From positions 1 through 48,650 of the forward strand of contig JAUIEZ010000024.1 in NCBI GenBank assembly GCA_030429665.1: 48,650 nucleotides of DNA, given 5' to 3'. The DNA is from Gammaproteobacteria bacterium. GTDB taxonomy: Bacteria; Pseudomonadota; Gammaproteobacteria; Arenicellales; CAJQKF01. Below, piece after piece: positions 35,991-44,660 of the stretch. Under the pieces are notes generated by a model. It saw only the letters and a list, made by a program, of their open reading frames with translations, was not told where the DNA came from and searched no databases. The first letter of the stretch is position 1; every line of letters begins with the position of its first letter. Position numbers and translations under genes: made by a program.

Positions 35991-37136
35991 TCAATCGGTT
36001 CGGTTGTACTTTTTCAGAACGCCGGCAAGCCTTCGAAACATCGCGTAATGCCAATACGGCCCGGGATGGCTGTCGAACGTCTCTACCCGGTCTCGAATCT
36101 CGTAGTCGAAGTCGGACTCGAGCGCTGAAACGATCTCTATGTTTTTCGATATCGATGTCAATACCGGGTTGTCTTTTGCGCCTTCAAAGTACAGCAATAT
36201 GACCGGCGCAGAGACGGCGTCGGCAATACGGTCGATCAAGGCGGCGGTTACTTTCTTCTGCTCGGACTCGGTGTAGCCGTCTCTGTCGCAGTACCCGTCG
36301 TTGAAGTCGCAATCCTCCCTGACGTAGTCCACGACCAGTGAACCGTCTTTCGAGAGGAGTACTCGCGGGTGAGTACGATCGGGTCCGCTCTTCGGGAGAC
36401 TGTATTTCTTCTTGTAATCATGTATTCGCCGCAGCCGGCCCGGGTCGGCGACGTGGCGCGGGTCGTAGAATGACGCGTATCCGAGCACGACGATATCGTC
36501 TTTACGAATGCGCTCCTTGATCAGTTGCATGCGGAGATAGGCTTGCGTCAGGCTGTAGCCAGCCAACGCGTACAGATGCACGGTCCATTGCGGGAAGGCT
36601 TGCTGAACGAGGTACGCGAATGTCTGCTCGTCGTTGACGCCTTGGCCGAAAACGAAGCTGTCCCCAAAAACGTAGACGTTTCTCGCGCCGCCGGGATTGG
36701 CGCCGGTCCATCGCGTGCCGTCCTCGTTGATGGTTGCCTGAACCTTGAAATGCTTCCACTCCGAGTGCCCCGGTTCCCTGCGCATGTACTCTTGCAAATA
36801 ACGCCCCGGGTTGGCGATATATCCGAATCGCGCGTCATCGGCGAAGAAGGGAGACGGTTCGACACGGAGCTTGAGTTCGGTGCCGTCCTCCGCCGCGTTG
36901 TTCCGGACGGAGCGATCGGAAGGGTCGATCCATCCCGCCTTGCGAACAATCTTGTAAATCAGGTTGTAGGTAGACCAGAAGCTGGGTTCGCTGCCAATCG
37001 TCGAGACGGAATCGTTGAACATCCTGTAACGATAGATCAACGCGACCGAAGCGAGCGAATCGAATATCGCGATGGAAACGAGGGTGATGATCAGCCAGTA
37101 GACGGCTATTTGTCTGGCGCTCCTTCGTTGGGTCAT
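35991..37136 (-). CDS. membrane-anchored SGNH/GDSL-type hydrolase
   Basis: A 381-residue protein with one N-terminal transmembrane helix (about residues 11-33) and an SGNH-type domain. Block I is VYVFGDSFVFGQGV with S160 in GDSF; block V is FDSHPGPYWH near residues 354-363, giving the Asp-x-x-His pair. It could deacetylate or modify a polysaccharide, lipid or O-antigen; the substrate is unknown. Base composition is visibly lower in GC than the neighbours (26 of 60 G+C from 36121), and codons ending in A or T are frequent. This suggests recent transfer. There is a 233-base gap before it and 168 bases to the ETF-QO gene, and no partner genes. Confidence 0.75.
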   Translation of the reverse strand: MTQRRSARQIAVYWLIITLVSIAIFDSLASVALIYRYRMFNDSVSTIGSEPSFWSTYNLIYKIVRKAGWIDPSDRSVRNNAAEDGTELKLRVEPSPFFADDARFGYIANPGRYLQEYMRREPGHSEWKHFKVQATINEDGTRWTGANPGGARNVYVFGDSFVFGQGVNDEQTFAYLVQQAFPQWTVHLYALAGYSLTQAYLRMQLIKERIRKDDIVVLGYASFYDPRHVADPGRLRRIHDYKKKYSLPKSGPDRTHPRVLLSKDGSLVVDYVREDCDFNDGYCDRDGYTESEQKKVTAALIDRIADAVSAPVILLYFEGAKDNPVLTSISKNIEIVSALESDFDYEIRDRVETFDSHPGPYWHYAMFRRLAGVLKKYNRTD

Positions 37137-37304
37137 CGCGGGTCGGTCATTCCTGGTCGGCGTATTGAACTGGTGTTTCCCGGATCGATTCGGGTCCGCG
37201 ATTCCGGCGCGACGGACCCGTCGGTCCGTCGCCGACGGGTCGCCGTCGGCCAGCCGCCGAATGCCGTGCTTCGCGAGCGATCGTCGGCTTGCGCTGTCCG
37301 GCGG

Positions 37305-38981
37305 CTACATCGCCGGGTACGACGGGCCGCCGCCCCCTTCGGGGGTCACCCAGGTGATGTTCCGGCTGGGATCCTTGATGTCGCAGGTCTTGCAGTGGAC
37401 GCAGTTCTGCGCGTTGATCTGGAACTTCCTGCCGCCGGCGTCGTCCACCACCTCGTAGACGCCCGCCGGGCAATAGCGCTGCGCCGGCTCGTTCCATCGC
37501 TCGAGATTCACCGACAGCGGAATGCTCTCGTCGGCGAGCCTGAGGTGAACCGGTTGGTCCTCTTCGTGGTAGGTGTTGGTGAGCGCGACCGAGCTCAGTT
37601 TGTCGAACGTAAGCTTGCCGTCCGGCCTCGGATAGTCGATGCGCGGCGCCTCGGCGGCATCTTTCATTCCCTCGTGATCGCGCGTGCGGTCGTGCAACGT
37701 AAACGGGATACGGCCGCCGAACCAGTTCTGGTCGACGTAGTTGAAAGCGCCGCCGAGATACGGCCCGAACTTGTGCAGGGCGGGGCCGAAGTTTCGCGAG
37801 CGGTACAACTCGTCCATGAGCCAAGTCTCGCGCAGGCGATCGGCGTAGGCGACCGGGGTAATGGTGGTGCTTTCGCTGGAGTCGCCGAGCACGTCGAACA
37901 GCGTCTCGGCGGCCACCATGCCGGACTTCATGGCGGTATGGGTTCCCTTGATCTTGGAGAAGTTGAGCGTACCGGCGTCGCAGCCTGCCAGCAGGCCGCC
38001 CGGCATGTCCATTCGCGGGAGGGCATTGAACCCGCCCTTGGTAATCGCGCGGGCGCCATAGCCGATACGCCGCCCGCCCTCGAGGTGCTTGCGGATCTCG
38101 GGATGAGTCTTGAACCGTTGCAGTTCGTCGAAAACGGACAGGTGGGGATTGTCGTAGTTGAGGTCGATGATGATTCCCAGCGACACCTGGTTGTCCTTCA
38201 GGTGATAGAGAAACCAGCCGCCCGAACTGCCGCTGTCGGTGAGAGGCCAGCCGGCACCGTGCATGACCAGTCCGGGCCTGGACAATGCCGGGTCGATTTC
38301 CCACAGTTCCTTCAGGCCGATGCCGTAGTGTTGCGGATCGCTGTCACGATCGAGCTCGAAACGCTTGATCAGCTGCTTGCCGAGGTGACCCCGGCAGCCT
38401 TCCGCGAACACGGTGCAGCGAGCATGCAGTTCCATGCCGGGCTCGAACGTGTCCTTGGGCTTGCCGTCGGCGCCGACGCCCATGACACCGGTGGCGACGC
38501 CCTTGATGCTGCCGTCCTCGTGGTAGAGGATCTCGGCCGCCGGGAAGCCGGGAAAAACCTCGACGCCGAGTCCTTCCGCCTGCTCGCCGAGCCAGCGCAC
38601 GACGGCGCCCAGCGATACGACGTAGTTGCCGTCGTTGTGCATGGTCTTCGGCACGAAGGCATTGGGTATCCGGGTGCCCTTGCTTCCGTTGCGGAAAAAC
38701 CAGACCTCGTCGGCCGTTACAGGGGTATCGAGCGGCGCGTTTCGGTCTTTCCAGTCGGGGAACAATTCGTCCAGGGCGCGGGTCTGGATCACCGCGCCGG
38801 ACAGGATATGCGCGCCGACCTCGGAGCCCTTTTCCAGGACCACGACGGACACCTCTCTGTCGGCGGCCTGGGCGAGTTGCTGCAAGCGGCAGGCTGTCGC
38901 CAGGCCTGCCGGGCCGGCGCCGACGACGACCACGTCCACCTCCATGGATTCGCGTTGTACCTGATTGTCGGAATCTGACAT
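37305..38981 (-). CDS. etfD: electron transfer flavoprotein-ubiquinone oxidoreductase
   Basis: A 558-residue FAD and 4Fe-4S protein that passes electrons from ETF to ubiquinone at the membrane. Landmarks: FAD-binding VDVVVVGAGPAGLATACRL (residues 15-33), EKGSEVGAHILSGAVI, and the C-terminal cluster ligands C504, C527, C530 and C533 (CVHCKTC). It connects acyl-CoA dehydrogenases and other flavin dehydrogenases to the quinone pool; dimethylglycine or sarcosine dehydrogenases use the same route, although the SoxBDAG enzyme does not need it. It is divergent from the SDR gene, with 182 bases between them. No etfAB genes lie in the window. Confidence 0.95.
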   Translation of the reverse strand: MSDSDNQVQRESMEVDVVVVGAGPAGLATACRLQQLAQAADREVSVVVLEKGSEVGAHILSGAVIQTRALDELFPDWKDRNAPLDTPVTADEVWFFRNGSKGTRIPNAFVPKTMHNDGNYVVSLGAVVRWLGEQAEGLGVEVFPGFPAAEILYHEDGSIKGVATGVMGVGADGKPKDTFEPGMELHARCTVFAEGCRGHLGKQLIKRFELDRDSDPQHYGIGLKELWEIDPALSRPGLVMHGAGWPLTDSGSSGGWFLYHLKDNQVSLGIIIDLNYDNPHLSVFDELQRFKTHPEIRKHLEGGRRIGYGARAITKGGFNALPRMDMPGGLLAGCDAGTLNFSKIKGTHTAMKSGMVAAETLFDVLGDSSESTTITPVAYADRLRETWLMDELYRSRNFGPALHKFGPYLGGAFNYVDQNWFGGRIPFTLHDRTRDHEGMKDAAEAPRIDYPRPDGKLTFDKLSSVALTNTYHEEDQPVHLRLADESIPLSVNLERWNEPAQRYCPAGVYEVVDDAGGRKFQINAQNCVHCKTCDIKDPSRNITWVTPEGGGGPSYPAM

Positions 38982-39163
38982 AGTTCGAGCCCTTCGGCTG
39001 GCGCGGTTGAATTCGTCCGCGAACTGTAGCGGGATTCACCGCACGGTTGTTTTCCGGAAGCGACGCGCGGCAATTGCGCGCGAGGCCCGATTGTATCGCG
39101 GCGGTGACGCGCCGGCAGCCGCTCGGACGCCGAACATCCGATTCATTCGATTGGAGAATTGCC

Positions 39164-39928
39164 ATGCATCTCGAAGGTCATACCGCCATCGTCACCGGCG
39201 CCGGTTCGGGCATGGGGGCAGCCACGGCCGCCTACCTGTCTTCGAAGGGCATGTCCGTGGGCCTCCTGGACATCAACGAGGCCGTCCTCGAAGAGGTGGC
39301 GGCGAGGACGGGCGGTCTCGCGGTGGCGTGCGACGTGTCGGATGCCGCATCCGTGGAATCCGCGGTCGAGCAGGTGTCCGACAACCTGGGCGCGGCGCGC
39401 CTGTTGGTCAACTGCGCTGGAATCGCCCCCGCCGCGCGCATCGTGGGCCGCGACGGGCCTCTGGCGCTGGACGCCTTCCGCAAGGTGATCGAAGTCAACC
39501 TGATCGGTTCGTTCAATGCCATGCGCTGCGTCGCGGCCGCGATGATGAAGCTCGAGCCGGTCACGGCGAGCGGCGAGCGCGGCGTGATCGTCAGCACCGC
39601 CTCGGTCGCGGCTTTCGAAGGGCAGATCGGGCAGGCGGCCTATGCCGCCTCCAAGGGCGGCGTGGTGAGTCTGACGCTGCCGGCGGCGCGCGAGTTCGCC
39701 CGCTTCGGCATCCGCGTGATGACCATCGCACCGGGGCTCATCGGCACGCCCATGCTGCTCGGCATGCCGCAGGAAGTGCAGGATTCGCTGGCGGCCAGCG
39801 TGCCGTTCCCCAAGCGTTTCGGTGAGCCGGAAGAGTTCGCCCGGTTGGTCGAGCACATCGCCGTGAACGAGATGCTCAATGGGGATGTCATTCGCCTCGA
39901 CGGCGCTATTCGCATGCAGCCTAGTTGA
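39164..39928 (+). CDS. short-chain dehydrogenase, 3-hydroxyacyl-CoA dehydrogenase-like
   Basis: A 254-residue SDR. Cofactor loop TGAGSGMG (11-18) with D36 in LLDINEA points to NAD rather than NADP. The catalytic set is S147, Y160 and K164 (YAASKGG). The TIAPGLIGTPMLLGMPQEVQ segment is like that of type 2 3-hydroxyacyl-CoA dehydrogenases (HSD17B10-like), which act in fatty-acid and branched-chain oxidation. GGAG precedes ATG 39164. It lies between ETF-QO and an acyl-CoA ligase, which supports an acyl-CoA oxidation role. Its last 8 bases overlap the end of the convergent ligase gene. Confidence 0.88.
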   Translation: MHLEGHTAIVTGAGSGMGAATAAYLSSKGMSVGLLDINEAVLEEVAARTGGLAVACDVSDAASVESAVEQVSDNLGAARLLVNCAGIAPAARIVGRDGPLALDAFRKVIEVNLIGSFNAMRCVAAAMMKLEPVTASGERGVIVSTASVAAFEGQIGQAAYAASKGGVVSLTLPAAREFARFGIRVMTIAPGLIGTPMLLGMPQEVQDSLAASVPFPKRFGEPEEFARLVEHIAVNEMLNGDVIRLDGAIRMQPS

Positions 39929-41561
39929 GGCTGCCGAGCGTGTCGGCCTGCTCGCGCAACCTGAATTTCTGGATCTTGCCCGTGGAGGTCTTGGGCAGTT
40001 CGCCAAATACTACGCTGCGTGGGCACTTGTAGTGGGCCATCTGGTCGCGGCACCAGGCGATGATGTCGCTCTCGGTGACGGATGCGCCGGCCTTGAGGGT
40101 GACGAATGCGCAGGGCGTTTCGCCCCACTTGTCATCGGGTCGCGCCACGACCGCGGCTTCCATGACGTCCGGGTGGCGGTAGAGCACGTCCTCGACCTCG
40201 ATGGATGAAATGTTCTCGCCGCCGGAGATGATGATGTCCTTGGAGCGGTCCTTCAGTTTCAGGTAGCGGTCCTCGCACATTACCCCGAGGTCGCCGGAGT
40301 GGAACCAGCCGCCGGCGAAGGCCTCCGCGGTCGCCTTCGGATTTTTCAGGTAGCCTTTCATGACGATGTTTCCGCGAAACATGGCCTCGCCCATGGTCTC
40401 GCCGTCGGCCGGTACGAGGTCCATCGTTTCGGGATCGATCACCTCCAGCCCCTCGAGCACATGGTAGGGCACGCCCTGGCGGGCCTTTTTCATCGCGCGA
40501 TCGTCGTCGTCGAGCGCGTTCCACTCGTCATGCCATGCGCACATCACCGCGGGACCGTAAGTCTCGGTGAGTCCGTAGACGTGGGTCATGGCAAAGCCCG
40601 CCTTCTCCATGCGCGCCAGCACCGAGGCCGGCGGCGGGGCGGCGGCAGTCATCACGTTGACCTGGTGCGAGAACGAGCGGCGCTGCTCCTCGGTCGCGTT
40701 GATGACGAACGACAGCACGATGGGGGCGCCGCAGAAGTGGGTGACGCCATGATCGGCAATGGCGTCGAAGATCGCGCCGGCCTCCACCTTGCGCAGACAC
40801 ACGCTGGTGCCGGCGACCGCAGCCAGCGTCCAGGGGAAGCACCACCCGTTGCAGTGAAACATGGGCAATGTCCACAGATAGACCGGGTGATGACCCATGT
40901 TCCAGCCGATGGCATTGGAAAGCGCGTTGAGGTAGGCGCCGCGGTGGTGATAGACCACGCCCTTGGGGTTGCCCGTGGTGCCCGACGTGTAGTTGAGCGA
41001 GATCGCGTCCCACTCGTCCCGCGGGTGGCGCCATCCGTCGGCCGGGTCGCCGCCGGCGATGAAAGCCTCGTAGTCGGTCGACCCGAGGCGTTTGCCGCCC
41101 GCGGCGGCGGGGTCTTCGATGTCGATGACCAGCAACTCGCGGCCGGTCGCGGCCAGCGCCGGCTCGACGATCGGCGCGTACTCCGTATCCGTGATCAGTA
41201 CCTTCGCCTCGCCGTGGTCGAGGATGAAGGCCACGGTGTCCGCATCCAGTCGGGTGTTGATGGTGTTGAGCACGGCCCCGGTCATGGGCACGCCGAAGTG
41301 GGCCTCGAACATGGCCGGCACGTTGGGCGCCACGACGGCCACGGTATCGCCCGGTTCGACCCCGGCACGACGCAGGGCGGAGGCCAGGCGCAGCGAGCGT
41401 TCGTAGGTTTCGCGCCAGCTTTGGCGTGTCGCGCCGTGGATGATCGCGGTATGATCCGGGTAGACCCTCGCCGCCCGCTCCAGGAAGCTGAGCGGGGTAA
41501 GGGGAACGTAATTGGCTGCGTTTCGCTCGAGGCCGGTGTCGTAGGGGTTTTTCTCAGGCAT
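39921..41561 (-). CDS. acyl-CoA ligase (AMP-binding, medium-chain/DmdB-like)
   Basis: A 546-residue adenylate-forming enzyme. The P-loop-like motif is YTSGTTGNPKG at residues 191-201, the A5-type motif is YGLTETYGP, the A8 hinge is KLKDRSKDIIISGGENIS, and the C-terminal catalytic lysine is K529 in TSTGK. The segment TLPMFHCNGWCFPWTLAAVAG is typical of the sub-family with AlkK-like medium-chain fatty acid ligases and the methylmercaptopropionate ligase DmdB; no dmdC or dmdD is nearby to favour the latter. ATG 41561 is preceded by GGGAG, and the longer open frame upstream is not protein-like. It is divergent from phaC, so activated acids could feed PHA synthesis or beta-oxidation. Confidence 0.9.
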   Translation of the reverse strand: MPEKNPYDTGLERNAANYVPLTPLSFLERAARVYPDHTAIIHGATRQSWRETYERSLRLASALRRAGVEPGDTVAVVAPNVPAMFEAHFGVPMTGAVLNTINTRLDADTVAFILDHGEAKVLITDTEYAPIVEPALAATGRELLVIDIEDPAAAGGKRLGSTDYEAFIAGGDPADGWRHPRDEWDAISLNYTSGTTGNPKGVVYHHRGAYLNALSNAIGWNMGHHPVYLWTLPMFHCNGWCFPWTLAAVAGTSVCLRKVEAGAIFDAIADHGVTHFCGAPIVLSFVINATEEQRRSFSHQVNVMTAAAPPPASVLARMEKAGFAMTHVYGLTETYGPAVMCAWHDEWNALDDDDRAMKKARQGVPYHVLEGLEVIDPETMDLVPADGETMGEAMFRGNIVMKGYLKNPKATAEAFAGGWFHSGDLGVMCEDRYLKLKDRSKDIIISGGENISSIEVEDVLYRHPDVMEAAVVARPDDKWGETPCAFVTLKAGASVTESDIIAWCRDQMAHYKCPRSVVFGELPKTSTGKIQKFRLREQADTLGSLN

Positions 41562-41634
41562 CGGTAACTCCCGTGGTTCGTGGCGGCGATTATCCCAGAT
41601 ATGGCCGATTCGGCCAGTGCCCGGGACATTCCCC

Positions 41635-41663
41635 TTGCAATTGACGCTCGCGGAAAATATTAT
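41635..41663 (+). promoter_or_regulatory. candidate sigma-70 promoter of phaC
   Basis: TTGCAA (41635-41640), 17 bases, TATTAT (41658-41663). The start point would lie near 41670, leaving a leader of about 29 bases. A perfect 8-base palindrome GTTGCAAC (41669-41676) sits at the expected start point and could be an operator. Confidence 0.5.
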
Positions 41664-41698
41664 TGTGCGTTGCAACATAAACTTGGATCTCGACCGGC

Positions 41699-43516
41699 AT
41701 GACTGACAAGCCCAGCACGTCGAAAGACGCCGACCTCAATGCGTTGACCCGGCAGTGGATGGATATGTGGAGCCAGGGGGCCCAGGCCATGGCCAACCTG
41801 TGGATGGGAGCGATACCCGGCATGAGCGCGCCGTTCTCGACGCCCATGGAGCACTGGCAGAAGATGGTGCACGACATTGCCGACGCATCGGTCAATGCGC
41901 AGTCGCTGACCGACGCCCAGACCAAGATGTGGCAGGATTCGATGAAGCTGTGGGCCGGCATGCTGGCGAAGAACGGCGACGGCAGCGTGATCGAACCCGA
42001 GCGTGGAGACCGCCGATTCAGATCCGAGCGCTGGAACGACGGCTCGGTGTTCGATTTTCTCAAGCAGTCCTACCTGCTCGCCGCCCGATACATCGAGGAC
42101 GTGGTCGGTTCGGTCGAAGGTCTCGACGAGAAACGGGCGAAGCAGCTCGCCTTCTACGCCCGTCAGTATGCCGACGCCATGTCGCCTACCAACTTCGCCC
42201 TGACCAACCCGGACGTGCTCAACGAGACCGTCGATAGCAACGGTCAGAACCTGATGCGCGGCTTCAACAACATGATCGAGGACCTCAAGAAAGGCGAGGG
42301 CAAGCTGCGCATCACCATGACCGACACGGACGCGTTTGAGCTCGGCAAGAACGTTGCCACGACGCCGGGGCAGGTGGTATTCCAGAACGAGTTGATGCAG
42401 CTTATCCAGTACGAGCCGACCACGGAGACGGTCTTCAAGCGTCCGCTGCTGGTGATCCCGCCGTGGATCAACAAGTACTACATTCTCGATCTTCGCCCCG
42501 AGAACTCCCTCATCCGCTGGCTGGTGTCGAAGGGGCACACGGTGTTCGTCGTATCGTGGGTCAACCCCGACGCGTCGCTGGCCGACAAGGGTTTCGAGGA
42601 CTATCTCCTGCAGGGACCGGTCGCCGCCATGGACGCGATCGAGCAGGCGACGGGCGAGTCGTCGATGAACGTCATCGGCTACTGCCTGGGCGGGACGTTG
42701 CTCGCGGCGCTGTTGTCATACAACAAGTCCATCGGCGATGACCGCGTCAAGTCGGCGACGTTCTTCACCTCCATGATCGACTTCGCCGAGCCGGGAGACC
42801 TGGGTGTCTACATCGACGAAATGCAGCTCGAGTCGCTCGAGAAGAAGATGGACGAGCAGGGCTACCTGGAAGGCTCCGACATGGCCAACGCCTTCAACAT
42901 GCTACGCTCGAACGACCTGATCTGGTCGTTCGTGATCAACAATTACCTGCTCGGCAAGGATCCGGCAGCGTTCGACCTGCTTTACTGGAATTCGGACTCC
43001 ACCCGCATGCCGGCGCGCATGCACCGCGAATACCTGCGCACGATGTACCTCGAGAACCGGTTCAAGGAGCCCGGCGGCATGGTGCTCAACGACGTCCCGA
43101 TAGACGTTCGCAGCATCGAGACGCCGTCATACTTCCTGTCCACCGTCGAGGACCATATCGCACCGTGGAAGGCGACCTACATGGGCGCGAAACTGTTCAA
43201 GGGGTCGGTCAAGTTCGTGCTGGGTGGTTCCGGACATATCGCCGGCGTGGTCAACCCGGAAGGCTCGCAGAAGTACGGTTACTGGACGAAGACGGGCAAG
43301 CTGGTGGATTCCGCCGACGCCTGGATCGAGAGCGCCACGCGGAACGACGGGAGCTGGTGGCCGGACTGGCAGCGCTGGGTCAAGCGGCACGCGGGCGCGC
43401 AGGTACCGGCTCGCACGCCCGGTGACGGCGCCCTCGAGATCATCGAGCCGGCCCCCGGCAGCTACGTCAAGCTACGGCTGGACAAGCAGAAAACCGGATC
43501 CTGCCTGGGTCTTTGA
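41699..43516 (+). CDS. phaC: class I polyhydroxyalkanoate synthase
   Basis: A 605-residue PHA synthase that polymerises (R)-3-hydroxyacyl-CoA at the surface of storage granules. The catalytic cysteine is C329 in the lipase-like box GYCLGG; the acid lies in STVEDHIAPW and the histidine in GGSGHIAGVVNP. The variable N-terminal 100 residues with many Met and Trp resemble the phasin-like N-terminus of class I enzymes. Length fits class I, about 560-620 residues. phaA, phaB, a phasin and phaR are not in the window. A GGA 11 bases upstream is a weak ribosome binding site. The gene is divergent from the acyl-CoA ligase and converges on dapA. Confidence 0.96.
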   Translation: MTDKPSTSKDADLNALTRQWMDMWSQGAQAMANLWMGAIPGMSAPFSTPMEHWQKMVHDIADASVNAQSLTDAQTKMWQDSMKLWAGMLAKNGDGSVIEPERGDRRFRSERWNDGSVFDFLKQSYLLAARYIEDVVGSVEGLDEKRAKQLAFYARQYADAMSPTNFALTNPDVLNETVDSNGQNLMRGFNNMIEDLKKGEGKLRITMTDTDAFELGKNVATTPGQVVFQNELMQLIQYEPTTETVFKRPLLVIPPWINKYYILDLRPENSLIRWLVSKGHTVFVVSWVNPDASLADKGFEDYLLQGPVAAMDAIEQATGESSMNVIGYCLGGTLLAALLSYNKSIGDDRVKSATFFTSMIDFAEPGDLGVYIDEMQLESLEKKMDEQGYLEGSDMANAFNMLRSNDLIWSFVINNYLLGKDPAAFDLLYWNSDSTRMPARMHREYLRTMYLENRFKEPGGMVLNDVPIDVRSIETPSYFLSTVEDHIAPWKATYMGAKLFKGSVKFVLGGSGHIAGVVNPEGSQKYGYWTKTGKLVDSADAWIESATRNDGSWWPDWQRWVKRHAGAQVPARTPGDGALEIIEPAPGSYVKLRLDKQKTGSCLGL

Positions 43517-43538
43517 GACGACCCGGTCAGCGGTCTCC

Positions 43539-44414
43539 TTACCCGGTCAGCCCAGCGCGCTCCATTGCGCGGTCGATTCGCCCTCGGGTCGCGTCGCTAA
43601 GCGGAACGATCGGCAGCCGGCACGATTCGCCGCACAGCCCCAGCCGGGACACCGCGTACTTCGCGCCCGCCGGGCTCGGCTCGGCGAACAGCGCCTCGTG
43701 CAGCGGCATCAACAGGTCCTGGTATTCGAGTGCCGCCTTGAAGTCGCCCTCGAGGCAGGCTGTCTGCATTTTCGCGCACAAGGCAGGGGCCACGTTCGCG
43801 GTCACCGATATACAGCCCTGCCCGCCGCTGGCGTTGTAGGCGACGGCGGTGGCATCCTCTCCTGACAGCCAGGTGAAAGGCTTGTCGATGCGAACCCGCT
43901 CCTTGCCCGGCCGCGACAGGTCCGCGGTGGCGTCCTTCACTCCGACGATACGCGGCAGTTCGGCGAGACGCGCCAGCGTGTCCACGTCGACGCCGATGAC
44001 GCAGCGCGGCGGAATGTTGTAGATGATGATCGGCAAGGTACAGGCGTCGTGCACGGCTTCGAAATGCCGATACATGCCCTCCTGGTTGGGACGGTTGTAG
44101 TACCCCGCGACGTGAAGCAGGGCGTCGGCTCCCGCTTGCTCGGCGTGAATGCTGAAATCGATGGCTTCACGCACGCTGTTGGATCCGGCGCCGGCAATGA
44201 CCGGTACGCGGCCTGCCACGGCCCTGACCGTTAACTCGACCACGCGCTTGTGCTCGTCGTGGCTCAATGTCGGTGATTCGCCGGTCGTGCCGACGGGAAC
44301 GATGCCGTGGGTGCCCTGCTCGATATGCCATTCGACCAGGCGAACGAGCGCGTCTTCGTCGACTCGGTCCCCGTCGAAGGGGGTGATCAATGCTACGTAG
44401 GATCCTTTGAACAT
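43539..44414 (-). CDS. dapA: 4-hydroxy-tetrahydrodipicolinate synthase
   Basis: A 291-residue class I aldolase that condenses pyruvate with aspartate semialdehyde in lysine and diaminopimelate synthesis. Catalytic residues are in place: K160 in GVKDATAD (Schiff base), Y132 in IIYNIPPR, T43-T44 in GTTGES, and Y106 in AGYYNRP. There is no clear ribosome binding site before ATG 44414. On the same strand, 56 bases upstream, an intrinsic terminator closes a promoter-driven structured RNA, so dapA may be regulated by attenuation. The usual gammaproteobacterial partner bamC does not follow; phaC converges instead. Confidence 0.95.
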   Translation of the reverse strand: MFKGSYVALITPFDGDRVDEDALVRLVEWHIEQGTHGIVPVGTTGESPTLSHDEHKRVVELTVRAVAGRVPVIAGAGSNSVREAIDFSIHAEQAGADALLHVAGYYNRPNQEGMYRHFEAVHDACTLPIIIYNIPPRCVIGVDVDTLARLAELPRIVGVKDATADLSRPGKERVRIDKPFTWLSGEDATAVAYNASGGQGCISVTANVAPALCAKMQTACLEGDFKAALEYQDLLMPLHEALFAEPSPAGAKYAVSRLGLCGESCRLPIVPLSDATRGRIDRAMERAGLTG

Positions 44415-44470
44415 TTCGAAATACGCCTATTCGTGGTTATAGCCGGGCGCTGATTCGTGCGAGTGCGAAT

Positions 44471-44506
44471 AAAAAACCCCCGGCCGTCGAAGGGATCGGC
44501 CGGGGG
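44471..44506 (-). terminator. intrinsic terminator upstream of dapA
   Basis: On the minus strand CCCCCGGCCG and CGGCCGGGGG (plus-strand 97-106 and 77-86 of the 44400s) make a perfect 10-base stem with a 10-base loop, followed by six T (plus-strand A run 44471-44476). This is a very strong Rho-independent terminator. It sits between dapA and a minus-strand promoter, with no other minus-strand gene reading into it. Confidence 0.9.
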
Positions 44507-44625
44507 TGATCGAACTGACTGACGCGTTCTGTCTACCCGGCTTCACCCGGACGAGTCCCGACGGGACTCCGGTTTGAGGAATTTCCCGCGTTTAAAGCGG
44601 TTTTCGGGAGTGACAGACATGATGC
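44471..44625 (-). ncRNA. candidate structured RNA or dapA leader (about 155 bases)
   Basis: A minus-strand transcript from the promoter at 44632-44660 would start near 44625 and stop at the terminator. It can fold into a closed domain: TCTGTC (44612-44617 complement) pairs with GACAGA (44528-44533 complement), enclosing a CCGC/GCGG stem and a long hairpin at 44547-44572, where CCGG-AGTCCC pairs with GGGACT-CCGG across a GTC loop and a 3-base bulge. The rest is single-stranded before the terminator. It is either an independent small RNA or a riboswitch-like leader of dapA; no known lysine-riboswitch signature is visible. A 25-codon frame (44543-44620, starting MSVTPENRFKRGK) lies inside it, only about 5 bases from the predicted start point. 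Confidence 0.6.
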
Positions 44626-44631
44626 GAGGCA

Positions 44632-44660
44632 TCTATACCGAAGGCGCCAAATCCTGTCAA
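44632..44660 (-). promoter_or_regulatory. consensus sigma-70 promoter for the dapA-leader RNA
   Basis: On the minus strand TTGACA (44655-44660) and TATAGA (44632-44637) are separated by exactly 17 bases. The -35 is perfect and the -10 matches 5 of 6, extended by T. It is the best promoter in the window and points into the structured RNA and dapA. Confidence 0.8.

Noticed and set aside
43524..43550. Direct repeat ACCCGGTCAG between phaC and dapA
   Set aside because: Only 10 bases, partly inside the dapA coding end; likely chance.
44500..44660. Resemblance to the 3-prime end of RNase P RNA (GACAGAAC ... GTCAGTT)
   Set aside because: The promoter lies only about 155 bases from the terminator, while RNase P RNA needs about 350, and its conserved GAGGAAAGTCC core is absent.
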